Below, piece after piece: positions 52,031-61,891 of a DNA stretch of 64,000 bases; positions within the stretch are counted from its first letter, which is position 1, and each line of letters opens with the position of its first letter. The notes under the pieces were generated by a model. The model was not told the origin of the DNA, did no database searches, and saw only the letters and a program-made list of their open reading frames with translations. This DNA comes from Marinobacter sp. NP-4(2019) (GTDB lineage Bacteria; Pseudomonadota; Gammaproteobacteria; Pseudomonadales; Oleiphilaceae), in the NCBI RefSeq assembly GCF_003994855.1, contig NZ_CP034143.1, forward strand, positions 57,224 through 121,223, written 5' to 3'. The position numbers were made by a program, and so were the translations under genes.

Positions 52031-53442
52031 TAACTTTTTGGTGTCAGCTGGACCATCAGCTCCGAATAGCCCCGCACGAAGTTGGACTGCACGCGCTCCG
52101 GCTCGCCGACGACTTCGATCTTGTCAAAGCGTTTGAGAATCTCTTCCCATAGGATACGCAGTTGCAATTCGGCCAGGCGGTTGCCCATGCAACGGTGAAC
52201 ACCGTAGCCAAATGACATATGGTTTCGTGCGTCCTTGCGATCGATAATGAAGTGATCGGGGTCCTCGAACTTGCGCTCGTCACGGTTGCCCGAGGCGTAC
52301 CACATCACAACGCGATCGCCCTTTTTGATGGTCTGGCCGCCCAGCTCAACATCTTGCTTGGCGACTCGGCGCATATAGGCCAGCGGCGTTTGCCAGCGGA
52401 TGATTTCCGACACCATGTTCGGAATCAGTTCCGGTTTTGCCTTCAGTTTTTCGAACTCCTTTGGGAATTCGTTCATGGCCACCAGGCCACCACTCATTGA
52501 GTTGCGAGTGGTATCATTGCCGCCAACGATAAGCAGCGTCAGATTGCCGATAAACTCCATCGGGCGATTGATCAGATCTTTGGTGTCGTCGTTGCTCTGT
52601 AGCAGGCTGATCAAATCGAAACCGGGCTCTTCGCCCGCCGCGCGGCGCGCTTCCTTATCCCTCCAGAGCCTGGAGAAGGACCAGGCCATGTCAGCCGCGT
52701 CGTCAAACATGATCTCTTCTTCGGCATACTCGCCGCCGGTTGCCGATGCTGCCCCGGCCATCCGATCCGACCACTCAACCAGCTTGTGACGTTCCTCGTA
52801 AGGAAAATCCAGAAGGGTTGCGAGCATGCGACCGGTGAGTTCCTTCGATACAGTGGGCACCCAGTTGAAGGGCTGGCCCAGAGGCAGGCTGTCAAGCACA
52901 TCGCCGGTACGCGATCGGATCAGCTCCTCCATTTCCTTCAGGTTCTTCGGTGCCACCACGCCTTGAACCGAGCTGCGCTGCACATCGTGTTTTGGCGGAT
53001 CCATGGCTATGAACATTTCCACCGACAGCCCCTCTGGAGGGTCGCCTAATATGATTTGCGGCTCGGCGGAAAACAGGTCGTGACTCTTGTCTACGAACAT
53101 GATGTCCTCAAAGCGAGTCACCGACCAAAAGGGGCCGAAGGGGCTGTTCTTCTGGTAATGCGCCGGAGCCTCATCGCGCAACCGTTTGAAATAGGCGCGC
53201 CACTGATCCTGCCGATACAAAAATGGATTGCTGACATCGATGTCCTCAAGGGCCAGCGTGTTAACGTCCGGGATGACTGATTCAACAAATTCGGGCACCG
53301 GCCGGCGTGGGCCGAAGGCCTTCTTCTTGGCGCTCATTAACAGTTTCAGCCCCTGGATCTGCCTGTGCATCGGTACCACCCTGGAGGTAGCATTGATCAC
53401 TCGGGATTGAATGTCGTCAAATGTTTTAGACAGTGTTGGCAT
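52030..53442 (-). CDS. Cytochrome P450 CYP153A alkane hydroxylase
   Basis: CYP153 enzymes hydroxylate n-alkanes and fatty acids at the terminal carbon. The 470-residue protein has the I-helix GGNDTTRNS, the ExxR motif in SEIIRWQTP and the heme loop FGYGVHRCMGNRL with the ligand Cys near 418. From memory it is nearly identical to Marinobacter CYP153A33. AGGAGG five bases before 53442 fixes the start; six extra codons upstream lack support. The gene follows ferredoxin by 14 bases. Confidence 0.96.
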   Translation of the reverse strand: MPTLSKTFDDIQSRVINATSRVVPMHRQIQGLKLLMSAKKKAFGPRRPVPEFVESVIPDVNTLALEDIDVSNPFLYRQDQWRAYFKRLRDEAPAHYQKNSPFGPFWSVTRFEDIMFVDKSHDLFSAEPQIILGDPPEGLSVEMFIAMDPPKHDVQRSSVQGVVAPKNLKEMEELIRSRTGDVLDSLPLGQPFNWVPTVSKELTGRMLATLLDFPYEERHKLVEWSDRMAGAASATGGEYAEEEIMFDDAADMAWSFSRLWRDKEARRAAGEEPGFDLISLLQSNDDTKDLINRPMEFIGNLTLLIVGGNDTTRNSMSGGLVAMNEFPKEFEKLKAKPELIPNMVSEIIRWQTPLAYMRRVAKQDVELGGQTIKKGDRVVMWYASGNRDERKFEDPDHFIIDRKDARNHMSFGYGVHRCMGNRLAELQLRILWEEILKRFDKIEVVGEPERVQSNFVRGYSELMVQLTPKS

Positions 53443-53456
53443 GCGTCCTCCTATGT

Positions 53457-53777
53457 TCACATCTGGAACTCGGGTAAATGCACGGTCATGCCGTCCATTT
53501 CATCAGTAATGACCACCTGGCAGCCCAGGCGCGAAGTGCTCTCCCGCTCCGGGGTCATTGACAGCATTTGCTCTTCCTCACCACCAGGCGTACCTGTCTT
53601 TCTGAACCAATCGTCCGAGACGATGACGTGGCAGGTGCCACAGGCACATTCCCCCCCGCAGTCCCCGTCAATACCGGGGATCAGATTGTCAACGGCGATT
53701 TGCATTACCGAGGAACCAGTTTTGAACTCAGCGACATGTTTAGTTTGATCATGTTCTATAAAAGTAATCTTACCCAT
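53457..53777 (-). CDS. 2Fe-2S ferredoxin of the CYP153 system
   Basis: A 106-residue ferredoxin with the adrenodoxin/putidaredoxin-type cluster pattern: Cys in DCGGECACGTCHV (C-x5-C-x2-C) and a fourth Cys in RLGCQVV. It passes electrons from the reductase to CYP153. The start at 53777 is chosen by AGGAGA upstream; a longer open frame to 53876 overlaps the promoter. It is the first gene of the operon. Confidence 0.93.
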   Translation of the reverse strand: MGKITFIEHDQTKHVAEFKTGSSVMQIAVDNLIPGIDGDCGGECACGTCHVIVSDDWFRKTGTPGGEEEQMLSMTPERESTSRLGCQVVITDEMDGMTVHLPEFQM

Positions 53778-53906
53778 TGTTGTTCTCCTGCCCGTAGTAT
53801 TCACCGATAGATATTGGCTGTCTGGCGATACTTCTGTCAGGTCATTTCTTGACAACATAGAGTCATTTAAAGACAAAATAGTGGTCGTTCAGGACGGAGA
53901 TGATCA
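53778..53906. promoter_or_regulatory. CYP153 operon/araC divergent promoter with 21-bp direct repeats
   Basis: Two direct repeats, GTCATTTCTTGACAA at 53841-53855 and GTCATTTAAAGACAA at 53862-53876, have a period of 21 bases, the arrangement bound by AraC-family activators. Two looser copies of CTGTCWGG precede them (about 53819 and 53834). The array lies 64-100 bases before the ferredoxin start and 30-65 before the AraC gene, so it may control both. Confidence 0.65.
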
Positions 53907-54950
53907 ATGATGACGACGCAGAAGGCGGGTGATTTGCAAAAAACCGGTCCAGGTATTCCATCGAATTACTCACGGCTAATTGCGCGTGAGCTTGATTTAA
54001 CAGCCAAACAACTGCCACGTCTGCTGCTCGGCACCGGGCTTGGTGTGGCGCAATTATTGAGTGAGGAAAGCCTGCTTACCGCAGCTCAGCAGATGCGGAT
54101 TCTGCGCAACGCACTGGACTTGTCCGGCCTGCCGGAATTCGGGTTGCGGCTCGGCAAGCGACTGACACCGGCAACCCATGGAGCAATGGGGTTCGTTGCT
54201 TACAGCAGCCCCGACTTTCTCACTGCGCTGCAGGCGATTCATACTTTTCTGCCCACGCGTGCTAGCTTCATCCACCTGCATTTGCAGCAAGTCAACGAGC
54301 GCCTGGAGTGTATTCTGGACTATCAGGAGTCGCTGGACGATGACATACAGCAGTGCCTGTCGGATGCGATGATTAAGGCCCTTTTTGAATTTGGCGAATT
54401 TATAATTGGTCGCCCTTTGCATGAGGCTGAAATATACTTCGCTCATCCTGAACCAAAGTATAAGGCAATGTATGCCGATTTTTTATCCGGGCAGATTCAC
54501 TATGATTGCGATCAGGTAAAACTTACGTTGCCGATGTCATTGTGTCGGGAACCGAATGCGTCCGCCAATCACGAAAACTATCGTCTGGCCTTGCAACAGT
54601 GTGAATCGATGCTTGTGCAACTTCAGTCGGATCAACCGAGCTATCAGACCCAGCTGAAGATGATGATGTTGTCCCGACCGCCCGGAACGCTCAGTGAAGA
54701 CGAAGCAGCGGCCTCGTTGTTCATGAGCAAACGCACTCTGGCACGCAAACTCAAGCAGGAACGCAGCGGTTTTCGGAAAGTTCGCGACGAGATTCTGTCC
54801 CAGCAGGCAGCGACCTATTTGCGTGAAAGCCAACTGTCAATCGAGGCCATTTCCGCGTTGATGAACTATCACGACATTGCCAATTTCAGACGCGCCTTCA
54901 AGCGCTGGTTTGACCAGTCGCCTGAGCAGTTCAGGCAAAATGTCAGATGA
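53907..54950 (+). CDS. AraC-family regulator of the CYP153 operon
   Basis: The 347-residue protein has the N-terminal domain of OruR/AlkR-type regulators (SNYSRLIARELDLTAKQLPRLL..., about 18-200) and a C-terminal AraC HTH (about 255-345: DEAAASLFMSKRTLARKLKQE, ISALMNYHDIANFRRAFKRWF). Members of this subgroup activate alkane hydroxylase genes when alkanes are present. It is divergent from the fdx-CYP153 operon with a pair of direct repeats between them. Confidence 0.9.
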   Translation: MMTTQKAGDLQKTGPGIPSNYSRLIARELDLTAKQLPRLLLGTGLGVAQLLSEESLLTAAQQMRILRNALDLSGLPEFGLRLGKRLTPATHGAMGFVAYSSPDFLTALQAIHTFLPTRASFIHLHLQQVNERLECILDYQESLDDDIQQCLSDAMIKALFEFGEFIIGRPLHEAEIYFAHPEPKYKAMYADFLSGQIHYDCDQVKLTLPMSLCREPNASANHENYRLALQQCESMLVQLQSDQPSYQTQLKMMMLSRPPGTLSEDEAAASLFMSKRTLARKLKQERSGFRKVRDEILSQQAATYLRESQLSIEAISALMNYHDIANFRRAFKRWFDQSPEQFRQNVR

Positions 54951-55019
54951 CAAACCGTGCATCCGCATGATTAGCGATCATAAACAGAGGCTACTTGCTT
55001 GCGTTTGTGAAGCCAGAAC

Positions 55020-55634
55020 CTATGCCTGCCCCCCTTTATTGATCACACCGTCCATCGCGATCTGCCAGATCAAGTCGCCAATGGCGTCGAGTGAATGAGC
55101 CCCGTTCGGGTCGAACCAGGTTGCAACCCAGTTGAGCGCCCCAAGGCCGATCAGGCGGAGCAAACGGCCGTCAACATTCTTCCGGATCACGCCCTGTGCA
55201 ATCATCGTTTCGAGGATATCGGCCCACAAGGACTCGTACTGGTCACGCAGTTCGATGATTTCCTCGCGGGCCTCCGGGCCCAGCGCTCGCCATTCAAACA
55301 GCAGCACGTAAACCGCGTCCGAATCGACCAACAGGGCTCGCAGATGCGCGTTGATACAAAGACGCAACCGTTCAACCGGGTCATCCGAACTGGCGTAAGC
55401 CGACTCGACCTCTGCGGTAACCAGGTCCACCCCCCGGCGCATCAGCTCGACAAGCAGCGCTTCCTTGCTGTTGTAACGATAATACAGACTTCCGGGCAGC
55501 ATATTGCAGGCCTCGGCAATCTCCTTGAGCGACGTCCTTTCAAAGCCTTTCTCACGAAAAAGCCGGGCTGCGTTAGACAAAACGTCGCCCTGGTCGCCCA
55601 GTTTGCTTGCAGGAGTCATCTGTCTGTTAACCAT
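55020..55634 (-). CDS. TetR-family repressor
   Basis: The 204-residue protein has the TetR HTH at about 20-60 (AARLFREKGFERTSLKEIAEACNMLPGSLYYRYNSKEALL) and a helical ligand domain. It is divergent from the thioesterase/RND operon, and a palindrome with a perfect 16-bp core lies 124-145 bases upstream of its start within a promoter. It probably responds to a fatty acyl compound or solvent; that is inference from neighbours. Confidence 0.88.
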   Translation of the reverse strand: MVNRQMTPASKLGDQGDVLSNAARLFREKGFERTSLKEIAEACNMLPGSLYYRYNSKEALLVELMRRGVDLVTAEVESAYASSDDPVERLRLCINAHLRALLVDSDAVYVLLFEWRALGPEAREEIIELRDQYESLWADILETMIAQGVIRKNVDGRLLRLIGLGALNWVATWFDPNGAHSLDAIGDLIWQIAMDGVINKGGQA

Positions 55635-55751
55635 GGCTTAAACATCTCCTCAGCAAGCCAGCTATTTGTTCATCAGAGCGGCAACCACCTGACTCATTGC
55701 ATTGGTGGTGCGCCATCGCACGGGTGGCGTGCCATTTGCCACAACAGATTC

Positions 55752-55781
55752 TTGACATTTGGTTGGTTAACCAACCAAAAT
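55752..55781 (+). promoter_or_regulatory. Promoter with TetR operator
   Basis: TTGACA at 55752-55757 and CAAAAT at 55776-55781 (18-bp spacer) frame a palindrome whose core is GGTTGGTTAACCAACC at 55761-55776; it extends to 22 bases (55758-55779) with perfect symmetry. A repressor bound there would block RNA polymerase at this promoter, which points towards the thioesterase operon. Confidence 0.8.
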
Positions 55782-55892
55782 CCAGCAACAATGTTATTCG
55801 GAAGAAACTGACATGGCAATGACCTATCAAAATCAGCTGTTTCCCCCCACTTCCACCCCTGCGCGAAATGCAAACCGGGGTGGGCAGATCTG

Positions 55893-56378
55893 ATGACGGA
55901 GTCGAACAGAGCTCAGCACAGTGACGCTGTGACGACGGCGTGGCAGTTCACCGAACAGGTTCCCCACGGCAGGGATCTGGGTATGCAGGTTGTCTCTGTC
56001 GATAAGGGCCAGGTCTGTATGCGCCTGACCCCACAGCCATGGATGTTCGCCGAAGAGGATACAAAAGAAATCTGCACCAGCGTGCTCTACTCACTGGCAG
56101 ACTCCGCCGGAGGCCTGGCGGTATTTGCGGGGGCCCTGGAGCTGATGCCCATTGCCACGCTGGATCTGCGCATGGATTATCTGCGGCCTGCCAGCGGCGA
56201 CCGTGCCCTGGTAGCGGTGGCCACCTGTCGTCATTTAACGGACGAGGTCGCGTTCATCCATTGCGACATCCTCAGCGAGAGTGACAGTGAGCTGTTAGCG
56301 ACGGCAAGCGCCACCTTCATGCGCAACACCCAGGGCCAGCAATTTCAGGCCGGTGGACGAAAAAAGGAGGGCGCATGA
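55893..56378 (+). CDS. Hotdog-fold thioesterase, PaaI type, first copy
   Basis: A 161-residue single hotdog domain (ASGDRALVAVA, TLDLRMDYLRPAS, AVSATFM-like strands) that would hydrolyse acyl-CoA or aryl-CoA. The active-site Asn/Asp-type helix TSVLYSLADSAGG is present. It is the first gene of the TetR-controlled operon; GGGG lies upstream of ATG 55893. Its TGA overlaps the next ATG. Confidence 0.75.
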   Translation: MTESNRAQHSDAVTTAWQFTEQVPHGRDLGMQVVSVDKGQVCMRLTPQPWMFAEEDTKEICTSVLYSLADSAGGLAVFAGALELMPIATLDLRMDYLRPASGDRALVAVATCRHLTDEVAFIHCDILSESDSELLATASATFMRNTQGQQFQAGGRKKEGA

Positions 56379-56878
56379 GTACGACTGGCGATTCGGCACA
56401 ACCCATCTCAGGCCCTTCCGAAAGCGGGCAAGAAAGCGGGAAAGAATGTTCCGACTGGCAGGCCCTGCTGGAGCGCACTCCCTACGCACGGCACCTTGGT
56501 CTTGAGGTTCAACGCGACGATGTAGGTCTAGTGGTTCATATGCCGTGTCGTGAAGCGCTGATTGGCAACTTTATGCTACCTGCTCTCCATGGCGGCGTGC
56601 TTGGCGCCCTGATGGAGCTTACCGCGCGGGTCGCTGCGCAACGCCAGGATACAGACAAACGTTGCCCACGCATTCTCGACAGCCACATTAACTACCTCCG
56701 CTCCGCGCAGGCCCGATCGACGTTCGCCAGCGCCGAAATTGTCCGGCAAGGCAGGCGGAGCAGCCTGGTCCGGGTGACCTGCTGGCAGGGCGATAAGCGC
56801 AAGCCGATCGCCAGCGGTCAGGTTCAGTTGTTGCTCCCGACAATGGCGGCCAAAGAAGCAGATCTTCATGGACAATAA
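56375..56878 (+). CDS. Hotdog-fold thioesterase, PaaI type, second copy
   Basis: A second 167-residue hotdog protein (YARHLGLEVQRDDVGLVVHMP, LHGGVLGALMELTARVAA, SHINYLRSA) with the HGG motif of the family. AAGGAGG precedes the ATGA overlap with the first thioesterase. Two adjacent thioesterases may act on different chain lengths or as a heteromer. It overlaps the hydrolase by 11 bases. Confidence 0.78.
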   Translation: MSTTGDSAQPISGPSESGQESGKECSDWQALLERTPYARHLGLEVQRDDVGLVVHMPCREALIGNFMLPALHGGVLGALMELTARVAAQRQDTDKRCPRILDSHINYLRSAQARSTFASAEIVRQGRRSSLVRVTCWQGDKRKPIASGQVQLLLPTMAAKEADLHGQ

Positions 56879-57770
56879 GCACAACAACCCTGAACGCGAC
56901 CAATTCCAGGCGCCGGATGGCGCGGAGATCGCCCTGTGGCGCTGGCCGCAATCCAAAGCGCGCCCCACGTTGCACTGGGCGCATGCAACGGGTTTCCATG
57001 GCCGCCTGTACCGCCCCCTCCTTGATGAGCTTGCCACGGACGTCAATGTCCTGGCCTGGGACATGCGGGGGCACGGGGCCAGCGCCGGTGCGGCGAACTT
57101 TTCGACATTCCGGGGCTGGGAAACCTACTATCGCGACATGACCGCTCTGCTGGATAGCCTGGATGAGCCGGTCTGGCTTGCCGGCCACTCCATTGGGGCC
57201 ACCACCAGCATCATGGCCGCTGCCCGACGGCCAGACAAAGTGCTGGGCCTGATTCTGGCGGAACCCGTAATCATGGATCCGGGGCAGGGCCTGAGGTTGT
57301 GGCTGGCCAAGCTGCTACGCCAGTCACATCGGTTGTCACTGGCCGCCGGAGCCGCACGTCGGCGCCCGGTATTCGACTCGCACGCTGCTGCGTTGGACAA
57401 CTATCGGGGCCGCGGTGGCTTCAAGACCTGGCCCGAAGCATGGCTGGAAGCCTATATCCAGCACGCCTTCGAACCGCAGGAAGATCAAGTTCAGTTGGCG
57501 TGTGCGCCGGAGTGGGAGAGCACCACTTTTGCCCATACCGAACACAACCCCTGGCCCGGTATTCGTCAGTTGCGGTGCCCGGTTATCGTGCTGGCGGCGG
57601 AACGCGGGTCAACCTTCTCGCCGGCCGCGCGAAAACGCCTGCAGATCCTGCTGCCTGAGGCTGACGTAAATGTCCTCGGCGAGGCGACTCATTTTCTGCC
57701 TATGGAGCGGAGGGAAACCGTTCGCGATGCCATCCTGCAACTTGTTTTGTCCGGCTACCGTGAGAGCTGA
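56868..57770 (+). CDS. Alpha/beta hydrolase
   Basis: A 300-residue hydrolase with the nucleophile elbow GHSIG (serine near 105), oxyanion region HATGFHGRLYRPL and the C-terminal catalytic His in GEATHFLPMERRE. The substrate is unknown; the acyl-thioesterase neighbours suggest an ester or thioester. It has no signal peptide. Confidence 0.85.
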   Translation: MDNKHNNPERDQFQAPDGAEIALWRWPQSKARPTLHWAHATGFHGRLYRPLLDELATDVNVLAWDMRGHGASAGAANFSTFRGWETYYRDMTALLDSLDEPVWLAGHSIGATTSIMAAARRPDKVLGLILAEPVIMDPGQGLRLWLAKLLRQSHRLSLAAGAARRRPVFDSHAAALDNYRGRGGFKTWPEAWLEAYIQHAFEPQEDQVQLACAPEWESTTFAHTEHNPWPGIRQLRCPVIVLAAERGSTFSPAARKRLQILLPEADVNVLGEATHFLPMERRETVRDAILQLVLSGYRES

Positions 57771-57807
57771 TACTCAAATCTGGATTTTGCCAATCGGGAC
57801 ACCTGCC

Positions 57808-58857
57808 ATGCGCTGTATGCTGACCCTGTTTATCTCGCTGCTCATGCTGTCTGGTTGTCAGCAGTCTTCGGAACCGCCCCCAGATGCCCGCGCCCCTATC
57901 CCTGGGTAAAAACAGTTGAACTAAAGGACGCCGGCCCAACAGCGCAGAGATTTTCAGGAACCCTGCGAGGCCGCCACGAAGTTCCTCAGGCCTTTCAGAT
58001 CGCCGGTCGGATTCAGCATCGTTATATCGATGCCGGTCAGCGCGTGGAAAAAGGCGACTTACTGTTCAAGCTCGATACACGGGACCTGGTGGCAGCCGCA
58101 GGGGTCGCCGCCGTGGATCTTAAGCGTGCAAAAGCGGCCCTGGCAATTGCCACCAATGAACTCCAGCGCCAGCAGCAACTTGTGGCGCATCAGTTTGTCA
58201 GCGAACAAACCCTGCAACGCCTTGAGTTGGCAGAGCGTGAGGCGCGCAGCCAGGTGCAAACCGCTTCTGCACGCAATCAGCAGGCTCAGAATGCCCTGGG
58301 GTATGCGGAACTGAAAGCCGCCCATGCAGGCGTGGTCACTGAGGTCATCGTTGAACCTGGCCAGGTTGTGGGTGTCGGACAAACCCTTGCCGTTCTGGCC
58401 GAAGATCAATCGCTGGAAGTCGAGGTTTTTTTACCAGAGGGCAGTAACCCGTCCATGCGCGGTTATGTCCCTTTACCCAATGGCGAACAGCTTGCTGTGA
58501 GCTTGAGAGAGATTGCCGGGGCTGCCGACCCCGCAAGCCGGAGCTGGCGTGCCCGATACAGCCTGGAGGGCCCTACCCCTCGTCTTAACCCTGGGGTCGG
58601 TGGTGAGTGTGCGGTTAGCGCAGAAGCAAACCGCCCCCAGCCATCGCGTACCGCTGGGTGCCCTGGATGAGAGAGGGCAAACGCCGCAGATCTGGTTGGT
58701 TTCCGACGGCACGGTAACGCCCCTGGCGGTCGAGGTGATCGATCTGGGTGAGGAGTATGCGAAGATCAAGGTCGACATCAAGGCGGGAACGCCCATCGTC
58801 GCGTTGGGGACACACCTGCTCACGCCTGGCATGGCAGTGCGGGAGCTGGTTCAATGA
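57808..58857 (+). pseudogene. RND efflux membrane-fusion lipoprotein with two frameshifts
   Basis: The pieces assemble into one MFP: a lipoprotein signal (MRCMLTLFISLLMLSGC) in frame 1, then a HlyD-type hairpin and barrel domain (FQIAGRIQHRYIDAGQRVEKGD, LKAAHAGVVTEVIVEPGQVV) in frame 3, then a C-terminal part (SVVSVRLAQKQTAPSHRVPL, LLTPGMAVRELVQ) in frame 1. They join if one C is added to the C4 tract at 57893-57896 and one G removed from the G4 tract at 58593-58596, giving 349 codons with no base over. The protein overlaps the RND start by four bases. Confidence 0.8.
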
Positions 58858-61800
58858 GCTTACCGAATCTTTCCGCGCTGGCAGTGCGCGAGCGTTCGGT
58901 CACCCTCTTTTTTCTTTGCTGTCCGTTGTTGCCGGTTTCTACGCGTTCTCGTCCCTGGGTCGGGCGGAAGACCCTGCGTTCACCGTCCGGGCGATGGTGG
59001 TTTCTGTCGTCTGGCCAGGGGCAACCCCCGAGGTGCTGCAGAACCAGGTCGTGGATCGTTTGGAAAAGCGAATCCAGGAGGTGGTGTATTTCGATAATAT
59101 TGAGACAACCATTCGGCCCGGGCAGGCCGCCATGGTTATCCGATTCCTGGATTCTACTCCGAGTGAAAAAGTGTCGGACCTCTTCTATCAAGTCCGCAAG
59201 CGCATGCTCGATGAGCGACCCAACCTCCCCCAGGGTGTGATCGGCCCCATCGTCAACGATGATTTCGCGGATGTGTATTTCTCCCTGCTGGCGCTGACGG
59301 CACCCGGGATGCCAATGCGTGAACTGACCCGCGAGGCAGAATCGATACGGGATCGCCTGCAACGGCTGCCCGGCTTGCAAAAAGCACAGCTCCTGGCGGA
59401 GCGTCCTGAGCGGGTGTATCTCGAATTTGATCAGGACCGGCTCAACAACCTCGGTTTGTCGGCAGAAGAGGTGTTGCAGGCGATAGAGGCCAACAACCGT
59501 CTTCAGCCTCTTGGCTTTGTTGATCTTGCCGGCCCGCGGGTTTATGTCCGCAGCAACATCGACCTGTCTGACCTTGAGCGCCTCACCTCAGTACCTCTCC
59601 GTATCGGCGACCAGCTTATTACCGTATCTGATCTGGCCGAGGTGCGTTTAGGGTATGAAGATCCTTTGAGCTACATCGTCCGCTCCAACGGTGAGGATGC
59701 GATCCTCCTGGGTGTGGTCATGCGTGCGGGTGAAAATGGCCTGGAATTTGGCGCGCGGCTGCGCGAGTTTGTCAGTACCGAACAGGGCAGGCTGCCGCTG
59801 GGAATGTCAATACAGACCCTGACCGATCAGGCGGAAGCCATCACTCAGGCGGTTGATCTTTTTCAGGTCAAGTTTCTGGTTGCGTTGGTCGTGGTGATGG
59901 GGGTTAGCATACTGGCGATCGGTCTGCGCGCGGGTTTGGTGGTGGGCATTGCGATTCCTGTGACCCTCGGCCTGACTTTCTTGTTGATGAAAATGGCGGG
60001 CATAAACCTGGACCGCATCACCCTGGGTGCGTTGATTATCGCACTGGGTCTGTTAGTGGACGATGCGATCATCGCCATTGAAATGATGATCGTGAAGATG
60101 GAGAGCGGCTGGGACCGGGTACGGGCAGCCAGTCATGCCTGGAGCGTAACCGCCGCGCCCATGCTGTTCGGTACGCTGGTGACGGTGGCCGGATTTGTCC
60201 CCATCGGATTTGCCCAGTCCGGAGTGGGAGAATACACCGGCAACATCTTCTGGGTGCTGGCTTTTTCGTTGTTGATTTCCTGGGTGGTGGCGGTAACTTT
60301 TACGCCTTATTTGGGCGTCAAGCTCTTGCCCGATTACACCGGGCATATGGGCCAGGACCTTTACCAAAGCGCGTTTTATCAGCGGTTGCGTGGGGTGATC
60401 ACAGCGTGTGTTCAGTACCGGAAAACCGTCGTTTTTATCACAGTGGGTTTGCTGGCGATCAGTGCTTTCGGGATGGCAACCCAGGTGCAGAAGCAATTTT
60501 TTCCCAGTTCTGATCGCCCCGAAGTTCTGATCAGTGTCTACGCTCCGCAGGGGAGCGCTATTGCCACCACGGATCAAAGTGTCAGACGCCTGGAAGCGAT
60601 TCTGATGGACATGCCGGAGGTGAAAAGCCTTTCCGCTTACATCGGTGCCGGTGCGCCCCGATTCTTCGTATCGGCCAACCCCGAGCAGCCGGACCCGGCA
60701 TTTGCCAAGTTGATTGCCATTGGGCAGGACGTTAAAGGGCGCGATCGCATCATCTCGGCGCTGGAAACCAGAATCGCGGCGGGTGAATTTCCGGAGGCAC
60801 GAGTGCGGGTGACGCGTTTGCTGTACGGTCCCCCGGTGGTCTGGCCGGTCAGTTTTCGTGTGCTGGGTCCGGAATCCGATCAACTCAGAGAGATCGCGCA
60901 CCAGATCCGCACTCTCATGACCGGGCATCCGAACATCGTCATGCCGCATCTCGAATGGGATGAGCGTGTGCCCACTCTCTATCTTGATATGGATCCGGAA
61001 AATCTGGGTTGGATGGGCCTGACTCCGGCAGAGGTTGCCCGGCAACTGCAGTTCCAACTCCGCGGAGTGGCCGTCACCGAACTGCGCCAGGGCATAAGGA
61101 GCGTTCAACTGGTGGCGCGTAATGCACGTGGCGAAGTGATCATGCCGGAAGATCTTGAGATCAAAACCCGCGACGGCCGCAAACTTTCCGTACAGCAACT
61201 GGGCAAGTGGCAGGTTCGTTACGAGGACCCCGTCATAAAGCGTTACAACCGTGACCCCTTCCTGGCCGTTCAGGCCGATGTAGAAGGTGCCCAGCCACCG
61301 GATGTCACCAAGGAGATATGGAGTGCGATGACGGGCCTGCGCGAACAGTTGTCGGAGGGTTACCGTATTGAAATCGGCGGTACGGTGGAACAATCAGCCA
61401 AAGCCAATGCTTCAATCCAGACATTACAACCGGTGATGTTGGCGTTGATGCTGATCTTTATCATGCTTCAGATGCGTTCCTTTATCGGCACATTGACTGT
61501 TCTTGCCACCGCGCCACTGGGGCTGATTGGGGCTGTGCTGGCTTTGCTGCTGTTTAATCAACCCTTTGGCTTTACCGCGCTGCTGGGGCTGATTGGCCTG
61601 GGCGGCATCCTGATGCGAAATACCATGATTCTGACGCAGCAGGTGCAGGACAACTTCAAAGCAGGAATGGCTGCCCGGGAAGCCGTTGTCGAAGCGGCAG
61701 TCCAACGTGCCCGCCCCGTGGTACTCACCGCCCTGGCGGCCGTTCTGGCGTTTGTACCTCTGACCTTTGACCTGTTCTGGGGGCCGCTGGCTTATGTCCT

Positions 61801-61891
61801 TATCGGTGGCGTGGCGGTCGGCACTCTGATCACGCTATTGTTTGTGCCGGCGCTTTATGCCCTTTGGTTTCGATTAAAGAACGAACGCTGA
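58854..61891 (+). pseudogene. RND efflux pump with one frameshift near the N-terminus
   Basis: The pump exports hydrophobic molecules across the inner membrane with proton exchange. The native N-terminus MSLPNLSALAVRERSVTLF lies in one frame from 58854 and continues as SLLSVVAGFYAFSSLGRAEDPAFT in another; adding one T to the T6 tract at 58918-58923 unites them into a 1012-codon protein. Twelve membrane helices and periplasmic loops of the AcrB/HAE1 type are visible. An open frame starting at 58748 is not the true N-terminus: it reads through the fusion-protein gene in another frame. Confidence 0.85.

Noticed and set aside
58748..58853. The upstream extension of the RND pump frame
   Set aside because: It reads through the fusion-protein gene in the wrong frame; the family N-terminus is found at 58854 in another frame.
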